Source of the DNA: Lentzea kentuckyensis
GTDB lineage: Bacteria > Actinomycetota > Actinomycetes > Mycobacteriales > Pseudonocardiaceae
DNA length: 64,000 nucleotides
Direction of reading: 5' to 3'
Assembly (NCBI RefSeq): GCF_002150765.1
Contig: NZ_MUYM01000043.1
Coordinates: 62,001 to 126,000 of the forward strand
Shown here: positions 31,421 to 40,751 of the stretch, in pieces
Position numbering within the stretch: the first letter of the stretch is position 1
Layout: every line of letters starts with the position of its first letter
Notes under the pieces: generated by a model
Told to the model about the DNA's origin: nothing
The model's input: only the letters and a program-made list of their open reading frames with translations
The model's database searches: none
Translations under genes and position numbers: made by a program

Positions 31421-33638
31421 GCTCGATGGTCACCGCGCCACCCGTGGCGGGAACCGGTTCCCCAGTGCGGAGCTGAACCTGCCACGCGGCCGGCGGTGAC
31501 TCGGCCTCGATCTCGACCCGGTCGCCGGTGCGGCGCGTGTGGAACGTGGCACCGGCGACCTCGGTGGTGATCGAGGCACCGTCGTCGAGGTGGTGGATCC
31601 GCAACGTGACCCCGTCGGCGTAGTCGTAGTCCGGGCGGTCGTCCACGGCACCGAGCGGCAGCACCGTGTTCGGCCGCACCAGCAACGGCACGGTCAGGAA
31701 GTCGCAAGACATCGTTGTCCACCGGCCCCCGACGACCTCGGCACCGGTGAAGAAGTCGGTCCAGGTGCCCTCCGGCACGTAGAACGACACCTCGCCGCTG
31801 TCCGAGAACACCGGCGCCACCAGGAGGCTGTCGCCGAGCATGTACTGCCGTTCGAGGTGGGTGCACGCCGGATCGTCCGGGAACTCCAGCACCATCGCCC
31901 GCATCATCGGCGTTCCCTCTGTCGCGGCCTGCAGCGCGGTGTGGTGCAGATACGGCATCAGCCGGGCCTTGAGCTTGGCGAACACCCGCAGCACGTCGAC
32001 CGCTTCCTCGTCGAACAGCCACGGCACCCGGTACGACGAGCTGCCGTGCAGACGGCTGTGCGACGACAGCAGGCCGAACGCGATCCACCGCTTGTACAAC
32101 GTCGGACTCGGCGTGCCCTCGAACCCGCCGATGTCGTGGCTCCAGAAGCCGAACCCGGACAGCCCCAGGGAAAGCCCGCCGCGCAGGCTCTCGGCCATGG
32201 CCTCGTAGGTCGACTCGCAGTCACCGCCCCAGTGCACCGGGAACTGCTGCGAGCCCGCGGTGGCGGAACGGGCGAACACCACGGCGTCCCCGTCACCACG
32301 GCGTTTGCGCAGCACCTCGAAGACGGTCTTGTTGTAGAGGTAGGTGTAGTAGTTGTGCATCCGCTCGGGGTCGGAGCCGTCGAAGTACTCGACGTCGGTG
32401 GGGATGCGTTCGCCGAAGTCGGTCTTGAAGCAGTCGACGCCCTGGTCGAGCAGAGCGTCCAGTTTGGACGCGTACCACTCGCGGGCGGCCGGGTTGGTGA
32501 AGTCCACCAGGGCCATGCCCGGCTGCCAGAGGTCCCACTGCCACACGTCACCGTTGGGCCGCTTGAGCAGATAACCGCCCTCGACCCCCTCGGCGAACAG
32601 CGGGGACCGTTGCCCCACATAGGGGTTGATCCAGACGGAGATCCGCAGGTCCCTCGACTTCAGCCGGTCGAGCATGCCGACCGGGTCCGGGAACATGCGC
32701 GGGTCCCACTCGAAGTCGCACCAGTTGAACTCGCGCATCCAGAAGCAGTCGAAGTGGAACACGCTCAACGGCAGGTCGCGCTCGATCATGCCGTCGATGA
32801 AGCTCGACACCGTCTGCTCGTCGTACGACGTGGTGAAGGACGTCGACAACCACAGGCCGAACGACCACATCGGCGGCACCGTCGGCCTGCCGGTCAGCAA
32901 CGTGTACTTGCGCAGGATCTCCTTGGGGCTCGGACCGTAGATCACGAAGTACTCCAGCGACTGCCCCTCGACGCTGAACTGCACGCAGGTCACCTTTTCC
33001 GAGGCGACCTCGAACGACACGTGTCCCGGATGGTTGACGAACACGCCGTAACCCGCGTTGGTCAGGTAGAACGGCACGTTCTTGTACGCCTGCTCGCTGT
33101 TCGTGCCGCCGTCCGCGTTCCAGATGTCCACCACCTGGCCGTTGCGCACCAACGGCCCGAAACGCTCACCGAGCCCGTACACGACGTCGCCGACGCCGAG
33201 GCACAGCTGGTCGCGGACGTAGTGCTTGTCGTCCAGCGTCAGGAAGCCCATGCCCTTGCCCTCGCTGGCGGTCAGCACCCGGTCGCCGGCGACGAACTCG
33301 ACCTTCCAGTCGCGCCCGATCCGCACCTGCAGCGCGCCGGAGGTCAGGCTCTCGTCGGTGAGGTGCACGTGCGGTTCCCCGGTGGCCAGCGCGAACTCCG
33401 GCTGTCTGGGTCGCTCGCCCTCGAAGTGCGTGAGGCTCACCCCGATCACGTCCGGCATCGGTGAGGAGAACCGGACCGTCGCGACCGGGCCCTGCAACAG
33501 GTCACCGCGGTGGCGGATCGGGCGGGTCGGCGCGTGCACCACCAACTTCCCCGCCGTCTGGGTGATGTCGTAGACCTCGACCGGATGCGCCGCCTTGACG
33601 CCGTCGCGCAGCAGCCAGTACCCGTTGCTGAATTTCAT
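31413..33638 (-). CDS. yicI: GH31 alpha-xylosidase (YicI-like)
   Basis: 741 aa, without a signal peptide, so cytoplasmic. The match to YicI-type alpha-xylosidases is strong: FHFDCFWMREFNWCDFEWDPRMFPDP, VDCFKTDFGERIPTDVEYFDG with the nucleophile Asp407, ARSATAGSQQFPVHWGGDC, and LSGFGFWSHDIGGFEG. It releases alpha-xylose from xyloglucan oligosaccharides (isoprimeverose type) after import. Divergent from the beta-helix gene, with the ATGTTAGCGATAACAT LacI-type site between them. It overlaps the stop of the convergent CE12 gene. Confidence 0.92.
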   Translation of the reverse strand: MKFSNGYWLLRDGVKAAHPVEVYDITQTAGKLVVHAPTRPIRHRGDLLQGPVATVRFSSPMPDVIGVSLTHFEGERPRQPEFALATGEPHVHLTDESLTSGALQVRIGRDWKVEFVAGDRVLTASEGKGMGFLTLDDKHYVRDQLCLGVGDVVYGLGERFGPLVRNGQVVDIWNADGGTNSEQAYKNVPFYLTNAGYGVFVNHPGHVSFEVASEKVTCVQFSVEGQSLEYFVIYGPSPKEILRKYTLLTGRPTVPPMWSFGLWLSTSFTTSYDEQTVSSFIDGMIERDLPLSVFHFDCFWMREFNWCDFEWDPRMFPDPVGMLDRLKSRDLRISVWINPYVGQRSPLFAEGVEGGYLLKRPNGDVWQWDLWQPGMALVDFTNPAAREWYASKLDALLDQGVDCFKTDFGERIPTDVEYFDGSDPERMHNYYTYLYNKTVFEVLRKRRGDGDAVVFARSATAGSQQFPVHWGGDCESTYEAMAESLRGGLSLGLSGFGFWSHDIGGFEGTPSPTLYKRWIAFGLLSSHSRLHGSSSYRVPWLFDEEAVDVLRVFAKLKARLMPYLHHTALQAATEGTPMMRAMVLEFPDDPACTHLERQYMLGDSLLVAPVFSDSGEVSFYVPEGTWTDFFTGAEVVGGRWTTMSCDFLTVPLLVRPNTVLPLGAVDDRPDYDYADGVTLRIHHLDDGASITTEVAGATFHTRRTGDRVEIEAESPPAAWQVQLRTGEPVPATGGAVTIELT

Positions 33639-33661
33639 TCGACCGCTCTCACCGTTCGAAT

Positions 33662-33680
33662 TCGAATCGAATCGCTTCGA
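33662..33680. promoter_or_regulatory. Short tandem CGAAT/TCGAA array upstream of GH31
   Basis: The start region of the GH31 gene contains overlapping TTCGAA, TCGAATCGA and CGAATCG units followed by CTTCGATT within about 25 bp (33655-33680). CGAA-N-TTCG-type repeats are known operators of xylose and xylan regulators (BxlR type) in streptomycetes, which would suit an alpha-xylosidase promoter. This is a positional argument only. Confidence 0.35.
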
Positions 33681-33699
33681 TTACCTTTTCTGATACGAA

Positions 33700-33713
33700 T
33701 GTTAGCGATAACA
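33700..33713. promoter_or_regulatory. LacI-family operator between GH31 and beta-helix genes
   Basis: TGTTAGCGATAACA differs from the perfect palindrome at 1421-1434 by one base and, with flanking A/T, forms ATGTTAGCGATAACAT. It lies 61 nt before the GH31 start and 61 nt before the beta-helix gene start, a position that could control both divergent genes. Confidence 0.65.
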
Positions 33714-33773
33714 TGCCTGACGAGGAAGCCCCGTCGATTCCCCAAATTCTCTTGGCGGAAGGGAGATTTCCCC

Positions 33774-34919
33774 ATGTTCTCGACCAGGTGGCGAGCAGGC
33801 GCGATCGTGGCCGTGTCGGCGATGCTCGGCGGCGTGCCGCCGGCACACGCGGAGCCGCGGCTCCTGGCCTGTGGCGACCAGGCGTTCAACGCAGAGGCCG
33901 TGCTGAGCGGCAGCACGTGGACCGCCCGCAACGGCGGCCGCACCGTCTACACCGGCGGCGACATGCGGTCGGCCGTCCAGGCCGCGGTGGACAGCCTCAC
34001 GGCGGGACGCACCTCGAAACAGTGGGTCGTGGTGCGCGGCAACGGTTCGGTGAGCGCGGGCGCCCGGATCTCGTTGCCCAGCTACACCGGCATCGACGTC
34101 TGCGGCACGATCAACGTGACCGGCACCGGTTCCGGAGACCAGGCCCCGATCTACTCACGCGGCACCCGCGACGTCGAGGTCCGCTACCTCAGCCTCACCG
34201 GACGCCCGCTGTACGGGATCTTCATGCGCAACGTCGACAACCTCGTCCTCGGGCAGATCGACATGAGGCTGTCCGGCGGCCTCGGCGTGCGGATCGACAA
34301 CCGCGGCAACACCAGCGTGCGCAGCCGCAACATCAGGATCGACAACGTCTTCGTGTCCGGCGCCGGCAGCCACGCCGTCGAGACGTACGGCGTGGACGGC
34401 CTCACCGTCGGCACAGTGACGGCTCGCAACGTCGGTGAGTCCGGGTTGCTGCTCAACGACACCATCAACGCCACGGTCGGCACGGTGGACGCCGAGAACG
34501 CCGGCGCGGGCACCGGGTACGCGGCGTTCCGCACGGCCAACCGCAACGGGCGCGTCGGCTCGGGCTATCCGACCAACATCCGGGTCGGCACGGTCCGGGC
34601 CCGTGGCGGCGGCCGCGGCGTGTTCTGCGTGTCGGAGAGCGGCGGGCTCACCATCGACCGGATCGATCTGGCGAACACCGGCAACAACGCCGTCCTGATC
34701 GAGAACTGCTACAACGTGAACCTCGCGGCCCAGAGCGGCACCGTGACCGGCGGCGGGGAGATCCGGCTGGCCGCGCGCTCGGAGTTCCCGAACAACAGCG
34801 ACATCACCATCCAGAACCTGACCGTCACCAACTCGTCGGTGCGCGAAAGCCCCTGCGGCACCAACACGACGTTCCGCAACCTCAAGCTGAACAACAGCAC
34901 CTCGAACGTCTGCCCGTAA
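33774..34919 (+). CDS. Secreted right-handed parallel beta-helix protein
   Basis: 381 aa from an ATG with AAGGGAGA upstream. Sec signal ends near AHA (~27). After a short Cys-containing N-terminal region, the protein is a run of beta-helix coils (DVEVRYLSLTGRPLYGIFMRNVDNLVLGQIDMRLSGGLGVRIDNRG; VGTVTARNVGESGLLLNDTINATVGTVDAENAG; GVFCVSESGGLTIDRIDLANTGNNAVLIENC). This fold is shared by pectate lyases and GH28 polygalacturonases, but the GH28 catalytic motifs are not seen, so the activity is open. Surrounding esterase and xylosidase genes suggest a plant-wall substrate. Transcription probably ends at the 34969-35017 hairpin. Confidence 0.75.
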   Translation: MFSTRWRAGAIVAVSAMLGGVPPAHAEPRLLACGDQAFNAEAVLSGSTWTARNGGRTVYTGGDMRSAVQAAVDSLTAGRTSKQWVVVRGNGSVSAGARISLPSYTGIDVCGTINVTGTGSGDQAPIYSRGTRDVEVRYLSLTGRPLYGIFMRNVDNLVLGQIDMRLSGGLGVRIDNRGNTSVRSRNIRIDNVFVSGAGSHAVETYGVDGLTVGTVTARNVGESGLLLNDTINATVGTVDAENAGAGTGYAAFRTANRNGRVGSGYPTNIRVGTVRARGGGRGVFCVSESGGLTIDRIDLANTGNNAVLIENCYNVNLAAQSGTVTGGGEIRLAARSEFPNNSDITIQNLTVTNSSVRESPCGTNTTFRNLKLNNSTSNVCP

Positions 34920-34968
34920 GGCCTAGTGCCCGTTCACCCACATGCTCCCCACCAGCCCCATTTTTGGA

Positions 34969-35017
34969 CACGCGGGGACCTTTCGTTTCGCATGAGAGCA
35001 CGAAGGGGCCCCGCGTG
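34969..35017. terminator. Bidirectional terminator hairpin
   Basis: Arms of 18 nt (34969-34986 and 35000-35017) pair with one mismatch and one G-U, around a 13-nt loop. The hairpin lies between the convergent beta-helix and ROK genes. Confidence 0.75.
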
Positions 35018-35060
35018 CCGGCCGGCAACAGGGGCGCTTCGGGGCGGGCGGCCGTCACGG

Positions 35061-36284
35061 TCAGCGGACGAAGACCGGGGGTTCGTCGGCGGCCAGGTCG
35101 TCCGGTAGGCGGAGGGCCTGCCGGCGCGGCACGAGTTCGGACTGCAGCACGATCGCCGCGGCCCCGATCGCCGGGGCCGACGCGGCCGAGGCCGACAACC
35201 GCACGGAGACCGGGTGCGCGTCGCGGGCGATGAACGCGCTGTCCAGCTCGGCGCGCAGCACCGGCAGGTAGACGGAGCCCGCGATGGCGAAACTCGGGCC
35301 GGTCAGCACCAGCACCTCGAGGTCCAGCACGTTGGCCAGCGAGCGCGCGGCCACCGCGATGTACCGGGCGGACCGCTCCAGCAACGCCAGCGCCCGCGCG
35401 TTGCCCTGCCGGGCCGCCCTGCTGATCGCCGCGAAGTCCGCCGCGACCGGTGCCACGCCACGGGTCCGGCCACCCACCAGGCCGGCCGCGCGGGACAGCG
35501 ACCGGTCGGCCCGCGCCTGCGCGACCACCGCGGCGGGACCTGCCAGCACCTCCAGGCATCCCGACCCGCCGCACCAGCACCGCGGTCCGTCCACGTCGAG
35601 GCACGTGTGGCCGATCGAACCGGCGTGGCCACTCGGTCCCCGGTGCGTGGCGCCGCCCAGCACGACACCGGCGCCGAGGCCGGTGCCCATGTAGATCGCG
35701 GCGAACGTCGACGTGGCCCCGACGCCACCGGACCAGTGCTCGCCGATCGCGGCGGCGGTCGCGTCGTCGTCCAGCACCACCGGCAGCCCGGTGGCCAGTT
35801 CGACCTCGCGGGCGAACGAGTCGTGCGCCGACGGGCGGGCCGACACCAGGCCGAGGCCCAGGATTCGATCGCGTTCGACACCGACGCTCTCGATCAGCGC
35901 GCCGACCTCGCGAGCCATCCGCGCGACCACGGCCGCGGGTTCGTCCGTGCCGCTGCCCGCACGTGAGATGCGCGCGACGACGGCGCCGCCGAGGTTCGTG
36001 AGCACGTAGGTGATCCGCGCGTCGTCGAGGTGCACGCCGACGGCATAACGCGCGAAGTGGTTGAGCTGCAACATGACTCGGCGTTTGCCGCCGGTGGACT
36101 CGGCGTGCCCGGTCTCGGCGACCAGACCCTCGTCGAGCAGGCCGCGGACGACGGTGGAGATCGTGCCGCCGGTGAGACCGGTGGCGTTCACCAGCCCGAC
36201 GCGGCTGATCATGCCGGCCGCGCGGATCAGGTCCAGCACGGCCGCTCTGGTGCTGGCGTGGGTCACCCGCGCCGGTCCGCTCAC
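35061..36284 (-). CDS. ROK family transcriptional regulator
   Basis: 407 aa, started at the GTG preceded by GGAGG at good spacing; the frame stays open upstream but without such a site. N-terminal winged HTH (STRAAVLDLIRAAGMISRVGLVNATGLTGGTISTVVRGLLDEGLVAETG) joined to a ROK sugar-kinase-like domain with FAAIYMGTGLGAGVVLGG, GHAGSIGHTCLDVDGP and the zinc motif CWCGGSGCLE. ROK repressors bind sugars or oligosaccharides and release DNA. It is divergent from the ABC importer/beta-mannosidase operon and is the probable regulator of that operon. An inverted repeat ACTTGTC-n6-GACAAGT lies in the gap. Confidence 0.92.
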   Translation of the reverse strand: MSGPARVTHASTRAAVLDLIRAAGMISRVGLVNATGLTGGTISTVVRGLLDEGLVAETGHAESTGGKRRVMLQLNHFARYAVGVHLDDARITYVLTNLGGAVVARISRAGSGTDEPAAVVARMAREVGALIESVGVERDRILGLGLVSARPSAHDSFAREVELATGLPVVLDDDATAAAIGEHWSGGVGATSTFAAIYMGTGLGAGVVLGGATHRGPSGHAGSIGHTCLDVDGPRCWCGGSGCLEVLAGPAAVVAQARADRSLSRAAGLVGGRTRGVAPVAADFAAISRAARQGNARALALLERSARYIAVAARSLANVLDLEVLVLTGPSFAIAGSVYLPVLRAELDSAFIARDAHPVSVRLSASAASAPAIGAAAIVLQSELVPRRQALRLPDDLAADEPPVFVR

Positions 36285-36307
36285 CGCATTCCTCCGTCGA
36301 ACGACGA

Positions 36308-36327
36308 ACTTGTCCTCATCGACAAGT
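36308..36327. promoter_or_regulatory. Candidate ROK operator
   Basis: ACTTGTC (36308-36314) and GACAAGT (36321-36327) are perfect inverted arms 6 nt apart, 24 nt upstream of the ROK start. A second weak pair, GTTGA / TCAAC, and a TTGACT box follow near 36353-36375, nearer the importer gene. Confidence 0.5.
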
Positions 36328-36421
36328 GGCAACCAGTAAAGCATCTCGGACCGTTGACTTTCTTTGTTTATCAACTGAAGAATCCTCGCCGCGAACCACC
36401 CAGCGACGGGGAGGATCAACG

Positions 36422-38080
36422 ATGCTCAAGAAGCTCTGCGCACTCGGTCTGGCGGTGGTCCTTGCGGGCACCGCGGCCTGTTCGGGATCCGGCGGAGGTG
36501 GTGGCAGCCGGGACACCCTCGTCGTCTACACCGGGCAGGCAGGCGACTTCCAGCTCAACTTCAACCCGTACGCCCCCACCCAGATCGAGGGGCCGGGCAC
36601 GATCTACGAGCCGCTGTTCTTCTTCAACATCGCCAAGGACCAGCCGCCGAAACCCATGCTGGGCACCGAGTTCAAGTGGAACGCGGACGGCACCGAGCTC
36701 TCGGTCACCCTGCGGGACAACGTGACCTGGTCCGACGGCGAGAAGTTCACCGCCGAGGACGTGAAGTTCACCCTCGACATGGTCGCCAAGACCCCGGCCG
36801 TCAACAAGACCGGCTTCAAGGGCACGGTCACCGCGGTCGACGACACCCACGTCACCGTCAAGTTCCCCGAACCGTCCTACATGGACGGACCGCAGGTGCT
36901 GGGCCAGCTCTGGATCATGCCCGAGCACATCTGGAAGAACTACGCCACGCCGGCGACCGAGGTGAACCCGAACCCGGTCGGCACCGGACCGTTCCAGCTC
37001 GGCGACTTCAAGGCGCAGTCGTTCACCCTCAAGGCCAACCCGAAGTACTGGGGCGGCGAGCCGGCGCTCAAGCAGGTCAGGTACCTGTCGCTGTCCGGCA
37101 ACCAGGCCGGCGTCGACGCGCTGAAGGCCGGGTCCGTGGACTGGCAGACCGGCCCGATCCCGGACATCAAGGACATCGAGAAGAACTACCCCGGCTACAA
37201 GGCGATCACGTTGCCGCTCAACCAGGTCGCGCTGTTCACCTGTTCCAACGCGCAGCTCGGCTGCCAGGGCGCGCAGACCGACCCCGCCGTGCGCAAGGCG
37301 ATCTACTACGGCATGAACCGGACGCAGATCAACTCGCTGGCGTTCCAGAACGTCAACAGCGAGATGTCCCCCGGCTTCACGCTGCAGCCGCGCGACGCGG
37401 GGTTGCTGTCGAGCAAGCTCACCGACCGCATGGCGCCGATGGACGCGAACGTCGCCAAGTCCGACCAGATCCTCACCTCCGCCGGCTACGTCAAGGGCGC
37501 GGACGGTCTCTACGCCAAGGACGGCAAGCCACTGGCGCTCACGGTGAAGGTGGTCGCCGGCTGGACGGACTACATCACCACGCTCGAGACGCTGAGCCAG
37601 CAGCTGCTCAAGATCGGCATCAAGATCACCCCGCAGCAGCTTTCGTGGAACGAGTGGGCCGACGCCCGCGGCCGCGGCCAGTACGAGCTGCTGATCGACT
37701 CGGTGGAGCAGGGCCCCGCACCGGACCCGTACTACACCTACAGCTACTTCTTCTCGACCGCGACGACGGCGCCGGTCGGCCAGCCCGCGAACCCGAACTT
37801 CGCCCGGTTCAGCAACGCGATCGTGGACAACGCGCTGGCCGCGCTGAAGAAGACCGACCGCGGCGACCCCGCGCGGCAGCCGCACTACGACGCCATCCAG
37901 GTCGAGCTGGAGAAGTACCTGCCGTACATCCCGGTGCTGACCGGCGGGATCCCGAGCGAGTTCAACGCCAAGGCCTTCACCGGCTGGCCGAGCAAGGACG
38001 ACCTCTACGCGTTCCCCGCCGTGTGGAAGCGGCCGGACGCCTCCCAGGTGTACATGAAGCTCAAGCCCGCCGGTAACTGA
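36422..38080 (+). CDS. Dpp/Opp-type oligosaccharide-binding lipoprotein
   Basis: 552 aa from an ATG with GGGGAGGA upstream. Lipobox LAGTAAC gives a lipid-anchored Cys20, followed by a Gly/Ser linker and a family-5 binding fold (NFNPYAPTQIEGPGTIYEPLFFFN, LRDNVTWSDGEKFTAEDVKFTLDM, NPVGTGPFQLGDFKAQSFTLKANPKYWGG). Although the family is called peptide-binding, homologues in polysaccharide degraders bind cello- and manno-oligosaccharides. Here the operon ends in a beta-mannosidase, which supports beta-mannan oligosaccharides as ligand. First gene of a five-component importer operon under probable ROK control. Confidence 0.92.
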   Translation: MLKKLCALGLAVVLAGTAACSGSGGGGGSRDTLVVYTGQAGDFQLNFNPYAPTQIEGPGTIYEPLFFFNIAKDQPPKPMLGTEFKWNADGTELSVTLRDNVTWSDGEKFTAEDVKFTLDMVAKTPAVNKTGFKGTVTAVDDTHVTVKFPEPSYMDGPQVLGQLWIMPEHIWKNYATPATEVNPNPVGTGPFQLGDFKAQSFTLKANPKYWGGEPALKQVRYLSLSGNQAGVDALKAGSVDWQTGPIPDIKDIEKNYPGYKAITLPLNQVALFTCSNAQLGCQGAQTDPAVRKAIYYGMNRTQINSLAFQNVNSEMSPGFTLQPRDAGLLSSKLTDRMAPMDANVAKSDQILTSAGYVKGADGLYAKDGKPLALTVKVVAGWTDYITTLETLSQQLLKIGIKITPQQLSWNEWADARGRGQYELLIDSVEQGPAPDPYYTYSYFFSTATTAPVGQPANPNFARFSNAIVDNALAALKKTDRGDPARQPHYDAIQVELEKYLPYIPVLTGGIPSEFNAKAFTGWPSKDDLYAFPAVWKRPDASQVYMKLKPAGN

Positions 38081-38082
38081 CC

Positions 38083-39081
38083 ATGGGCTATTACCTGCGC
38101 AAGCTCGCCTTCTACCTGACGGCGCTGTGGGCGGCGGTGACGCTGAACTTCGTCATCCCGCGGATGCTGCCGGGCAACCCGGTCGACATCCTGATGGCCA
38201 AGCTCCAGCAGCGCGGTGGATCGGTCGACCCCGCCGCCCGCACGGCCTACGAGACCCTGCTCGGCACGGGCGGCAAGGAGTCGTTCGCCGAGGAGTACCT
38301 GGCGTACCTCGGCAACCTGCTGCGCGGCGATCTCGGGGTGTCGGTCAGCGCGTTCCCGGCGAAGGTGTCGGACGTGATCGCCGACGCGTTGCCGTGGACC
38401 GTCGTCCTGGTCGGGCTCGCGACCCTGATCTCGTTCCTGCTCGGTGTCGGGCTGGGCGCGGTCGTCGGCTGGAAGCGCGGCACCTGGCTCGACTCGCTGG
38501 TGCCGGCGACCACGGTGCTGTCCGCGGTGCCGTACTTCTGGCTGGCGCTGCTCCTGGTCGCGGTGCTCTCGTCGGGGCTGGGCTGGTTCCCGCTCAACGG
38601 CGGCTACGACGTGGTGCTGGATCCCGGCTGGGATCCGGAGTTCATCGGCTCGGCGATCTACCACGGCGCGTTGCCCGCGCTGACGATCGTCATCTCGTCG
38701 ATCGGCGGGTGGCTGCTGGGCATGCGCAACATGATGGTCTCGGCCATGTCGGAGGACTACGTGCTCACGGCGCGGGCCAAGGGCCTGACCGACAGCCGGA
38801 TCATGATCCGGTACGCGGCCCGCAACGCGGTGCTGCCGTCGGTCGCAGGGTTCGCGATCTCGCTCGGCTTCGTGGTGTCCGGGTCGATCGTCACCGAACA
38901 GGTGTTCTCCTACCCCGGCATCGGGTCGAAGCTGCTGCAGGCCGTGCAGAACAACGACTACGCGCTCATGCAGGGGATCTTCCTGGTGATCACCATCGCG
39001 GTGCTCGGCGCGAACCTCGTCGTGGACCTGCTGTACGGGCTGATCGACGCCCGCACGAGGGATCGGAGCAGCGTGTCATGA
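38083..39081 (+). CDS. ABC permease, DppB-like
   Basis: 332 aa, six membrane spans, 2 nt after the binding-protein stop. Typical DppB marks are VIPRMLPGNPVDILMAK near the N-terminus, LGDLGVS-like RGDLGVSVSAFPAKV, the docking loop YVLTARAKGLTDSRIMIRYAARNAVLPS and VTEQVFSYPGIGSKLLQAV. It forms the channel with the permease half of the next protein. Its stop overlaps the next ATG. Confidence 0.92.
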   Translation: MGYYLRKLAFYLTALWAAVTLNFVIPRMLPGNPVDILMAKLQQRGGSVDPAARTAYETLLGTGGKESFAEEYLAYLGNLLRGDLGVSVSAFPAKVSDVIADALPWTVVLVGLATLISFLLGVGLGAVVGWKRGTWLDSLVPATTVLSAVPYFWLALLLVAVLSSGLGWFPLNGGYDVVLDPGWDPEFIGSAIYHGALPALTIVISSIGGWLLGMRNMMVSAMSEDYVLTARAKGLTDSRIMIRYAARNAVLPSVAGFAISLGFVVSGSIVTEQVFSYPGIGSKLLQAVQNNDYALMQGIFLVITIAVLGANLVVDLLYGLIDARTRDRSSVS

Positions 39082-40751
39082 CCTGGTCAGGAAAACTCGG
39101 CGCCGGTCTCGGCCTGGCGGCGCTGATCGTCCTGTTCGGACTCGTCGGGCCGCTGCTCACCGGCGATCCGGCCACGATCAGGGACATCGGTCTCACCCCG
39201 CCCGGCGGCGAGCACCTGCTCGGCACCACGCTGACCGGCCAGGACGTCCTCGCGCAGCTGGCCCACGCCACTCGCGGCTCGCTGTGGATCGGGGTGCTGG
39301 TCGGGGTCATGGCCACCGTGCTGTCCGGCGTGTTCGGCATCGTCGGTGCCTACGCCGGCGGGTTCGTCGACGAGGCGTTCTCGTTGTTCTCCAACGTCAT
39401 GCTGGTGATCCCGGGCCTGCCGCTGGTCATCGTGGTCGCCGGGTTCGTCCCGGCGGACCAGCGCGGCACGTGGACGATCTCGCTGGTGCTGGCGATCACC
39501 GGGTGGGCCGCGGCCGCACGGGTGCTGCGGGCGCAAACGCTGTCGTTGCGCAACCGGGACTACGTGGCCGCGGCACGGGTGTCCGGCGAGAAGACCTGGC
39601 GGGTGATCTGCGTGGAGATCCTGCCGAACCTGCTGCCGATCCTCGCCTCCCAGTTCGTGTTCGCGGTCGTCCTGGCCATCCTCAGCGAGGCGGGACTGTC
39701 GTTCCTCGGACTCGGCGCGGCCAACTCGTCGACCCTCGGCACGATGCTCTACTACGCCCAGAACGGCTTCGCGCTGCAACGCGAAGCGTGGTGGTGGTTC
39801 GTGCCGCCCGGGCTGATCATCGCGTTGTTCGGCGGTGCGCTGGCGCTCATCAACTTCAGCATCGACGAGATCATCAACCCGAAGCTGCGTGACCGGGCCC
39901 GGCGCGAACGCGATGTCGTCGCCGCGGAACCGACCCCAGCGGAACCCGATGCGGTGCTCACGGTCCGGAACCTGAACGTCGTGTACCAGGGCGAAAAGCC
40001 GGTGCACGCCGTCAAGGACGTGTCGTTCACGTTGCGGCGGGGCGAGATCCTGGGCCTGGCCGGGGAATCCGGGTGCGGCAAGACCACGCTCGCCTACGCG
40101 ATCAACCGCCTGCACCGGCCACCGGCAGAGGTGACGTCCGGCTCCGTGACGTTCGAGGACGTCGACGTGCTGGCGCTGGGGCCGGAGGAGCTCAGGGAGT
40201 TCCGCTGGGTGCGGCTCTCCATGGTGTTCCAGGGCGCCATGAACTCGTTGAACCCGGTCACCCCGATCCGCGCCCAGCTGCAGGACGTCCTGCGCACCCA
40301 TCGACCGGGAATGTCCACTCCGGACCGTGAGCTGCGCTGTGCGGAGGTGCTGCGGCTCGTCGGCGTCGACCCGGCCAGGCTCGGCGCCTACCCGCACGAG
40401 CTGTCCGGCGGCATGCGGCAGCGGGTGATGATCGCGATGGCCCTGCTGCTCGACCCGCAGGTCATGATCATGGACGAACCCACCACGGCGCTCGACGTCC
40501 TGGTGCAGCGCGAGATCCTGAACGAGATCAAACGTTTGCGCGACGAGCTGGGGTTCGCGGTCGTGTTCATCACGCACGACCTGCCGTTGCTGCTGGAGCT
40601 GAGCGACCGGATCGCGGTGATGCGCGACGGCGAGGTCGTCGAGTACGCCGAGGCCGAGGAGCTGTACCTGCGGCCCCAGCACCCGTACACCCGTGAGCTG
40701 CTGGCGTCGTTCCCCAGCCTGACCGGCGAACCGGGAGCACTGACCCGATGA
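39078..40751 (+). CDS. Fused DppC permease - DppD ATPase
   Basis: 557 aa. Residues ~1-278 are a DppC-like permease (GTTLTGQDVLAQLAHATRGSLWIG, RNRDYVAAARVSGEKTWRVICVEILPNLLP, EAGLSFLGLGAANSSTLGTML). After a short linker rich in Arg/Ala/Pro (~275-293), an ATP-binding domain follows with Walker A GESGCGKTT, signature LSGGMRQRVMIAMA, Walker B VMIMDEPTTALD and the switch His in FITHD. Such fusions fix the stoichiometry of membrane and motor halves. The second ATPase is the next gene. Coupled at both ends by 4-nt overlaps. Confidence 0.92.
   Translation: MTWSGKLGAGLGLAALIVLFGLVGPLLTGDPATIRDIGLTPPGGEHLLGTTLTGQDVLAQLAHATRGSLWIGVLVGVMATVLSGVFGIVGAYAGGFVDEAFSLFSNVMLVIPGLPLVIVVAGFVPADQRGTWTISLVLAITGWAAAARVLRAQTLSLRNRDYVAAARVSGEKTWRVICVEILPNLLPILASQFVFAVVLAILSEAGLSFLGLGAANSSTLGTMLYYAQNGFALQREAWWWFVPPGLIIALFGGALALINFSIDEIINPKLRDRARRERDVVAAEPTPAEPDAVLTVRNLNVVYQGEKPVHAVKDVSFTLRRGEILGLAGESGCGKTTLAYAINRLHRPPAEVTSGSVTFEDVDVLALGPEELREFRWVRLSMVFQGAMNSLNPVTPIRAQLQDVLRTHRPGMSTPDRELRCAEVLRLVGVDPARLGAYPHELSGGMRQRVMIAMALLLDPQVMIMDEPTTALDVLVQREILNEIKRLRDELGFAVVFITHDLPLLLELSDRIAVMRDGEVVEYAEAEELYLRPQHPYTRELLASFPSLTGEPGALTR

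Noticed and set aside
36285..36419. N-terminal extension of the ROK regulator (45 extra residues)
   Set aside because: The extension has no HTH features and no ribosome-binding site, while a GTG with GGAGG sits exactly before the normal ROK HTH start.
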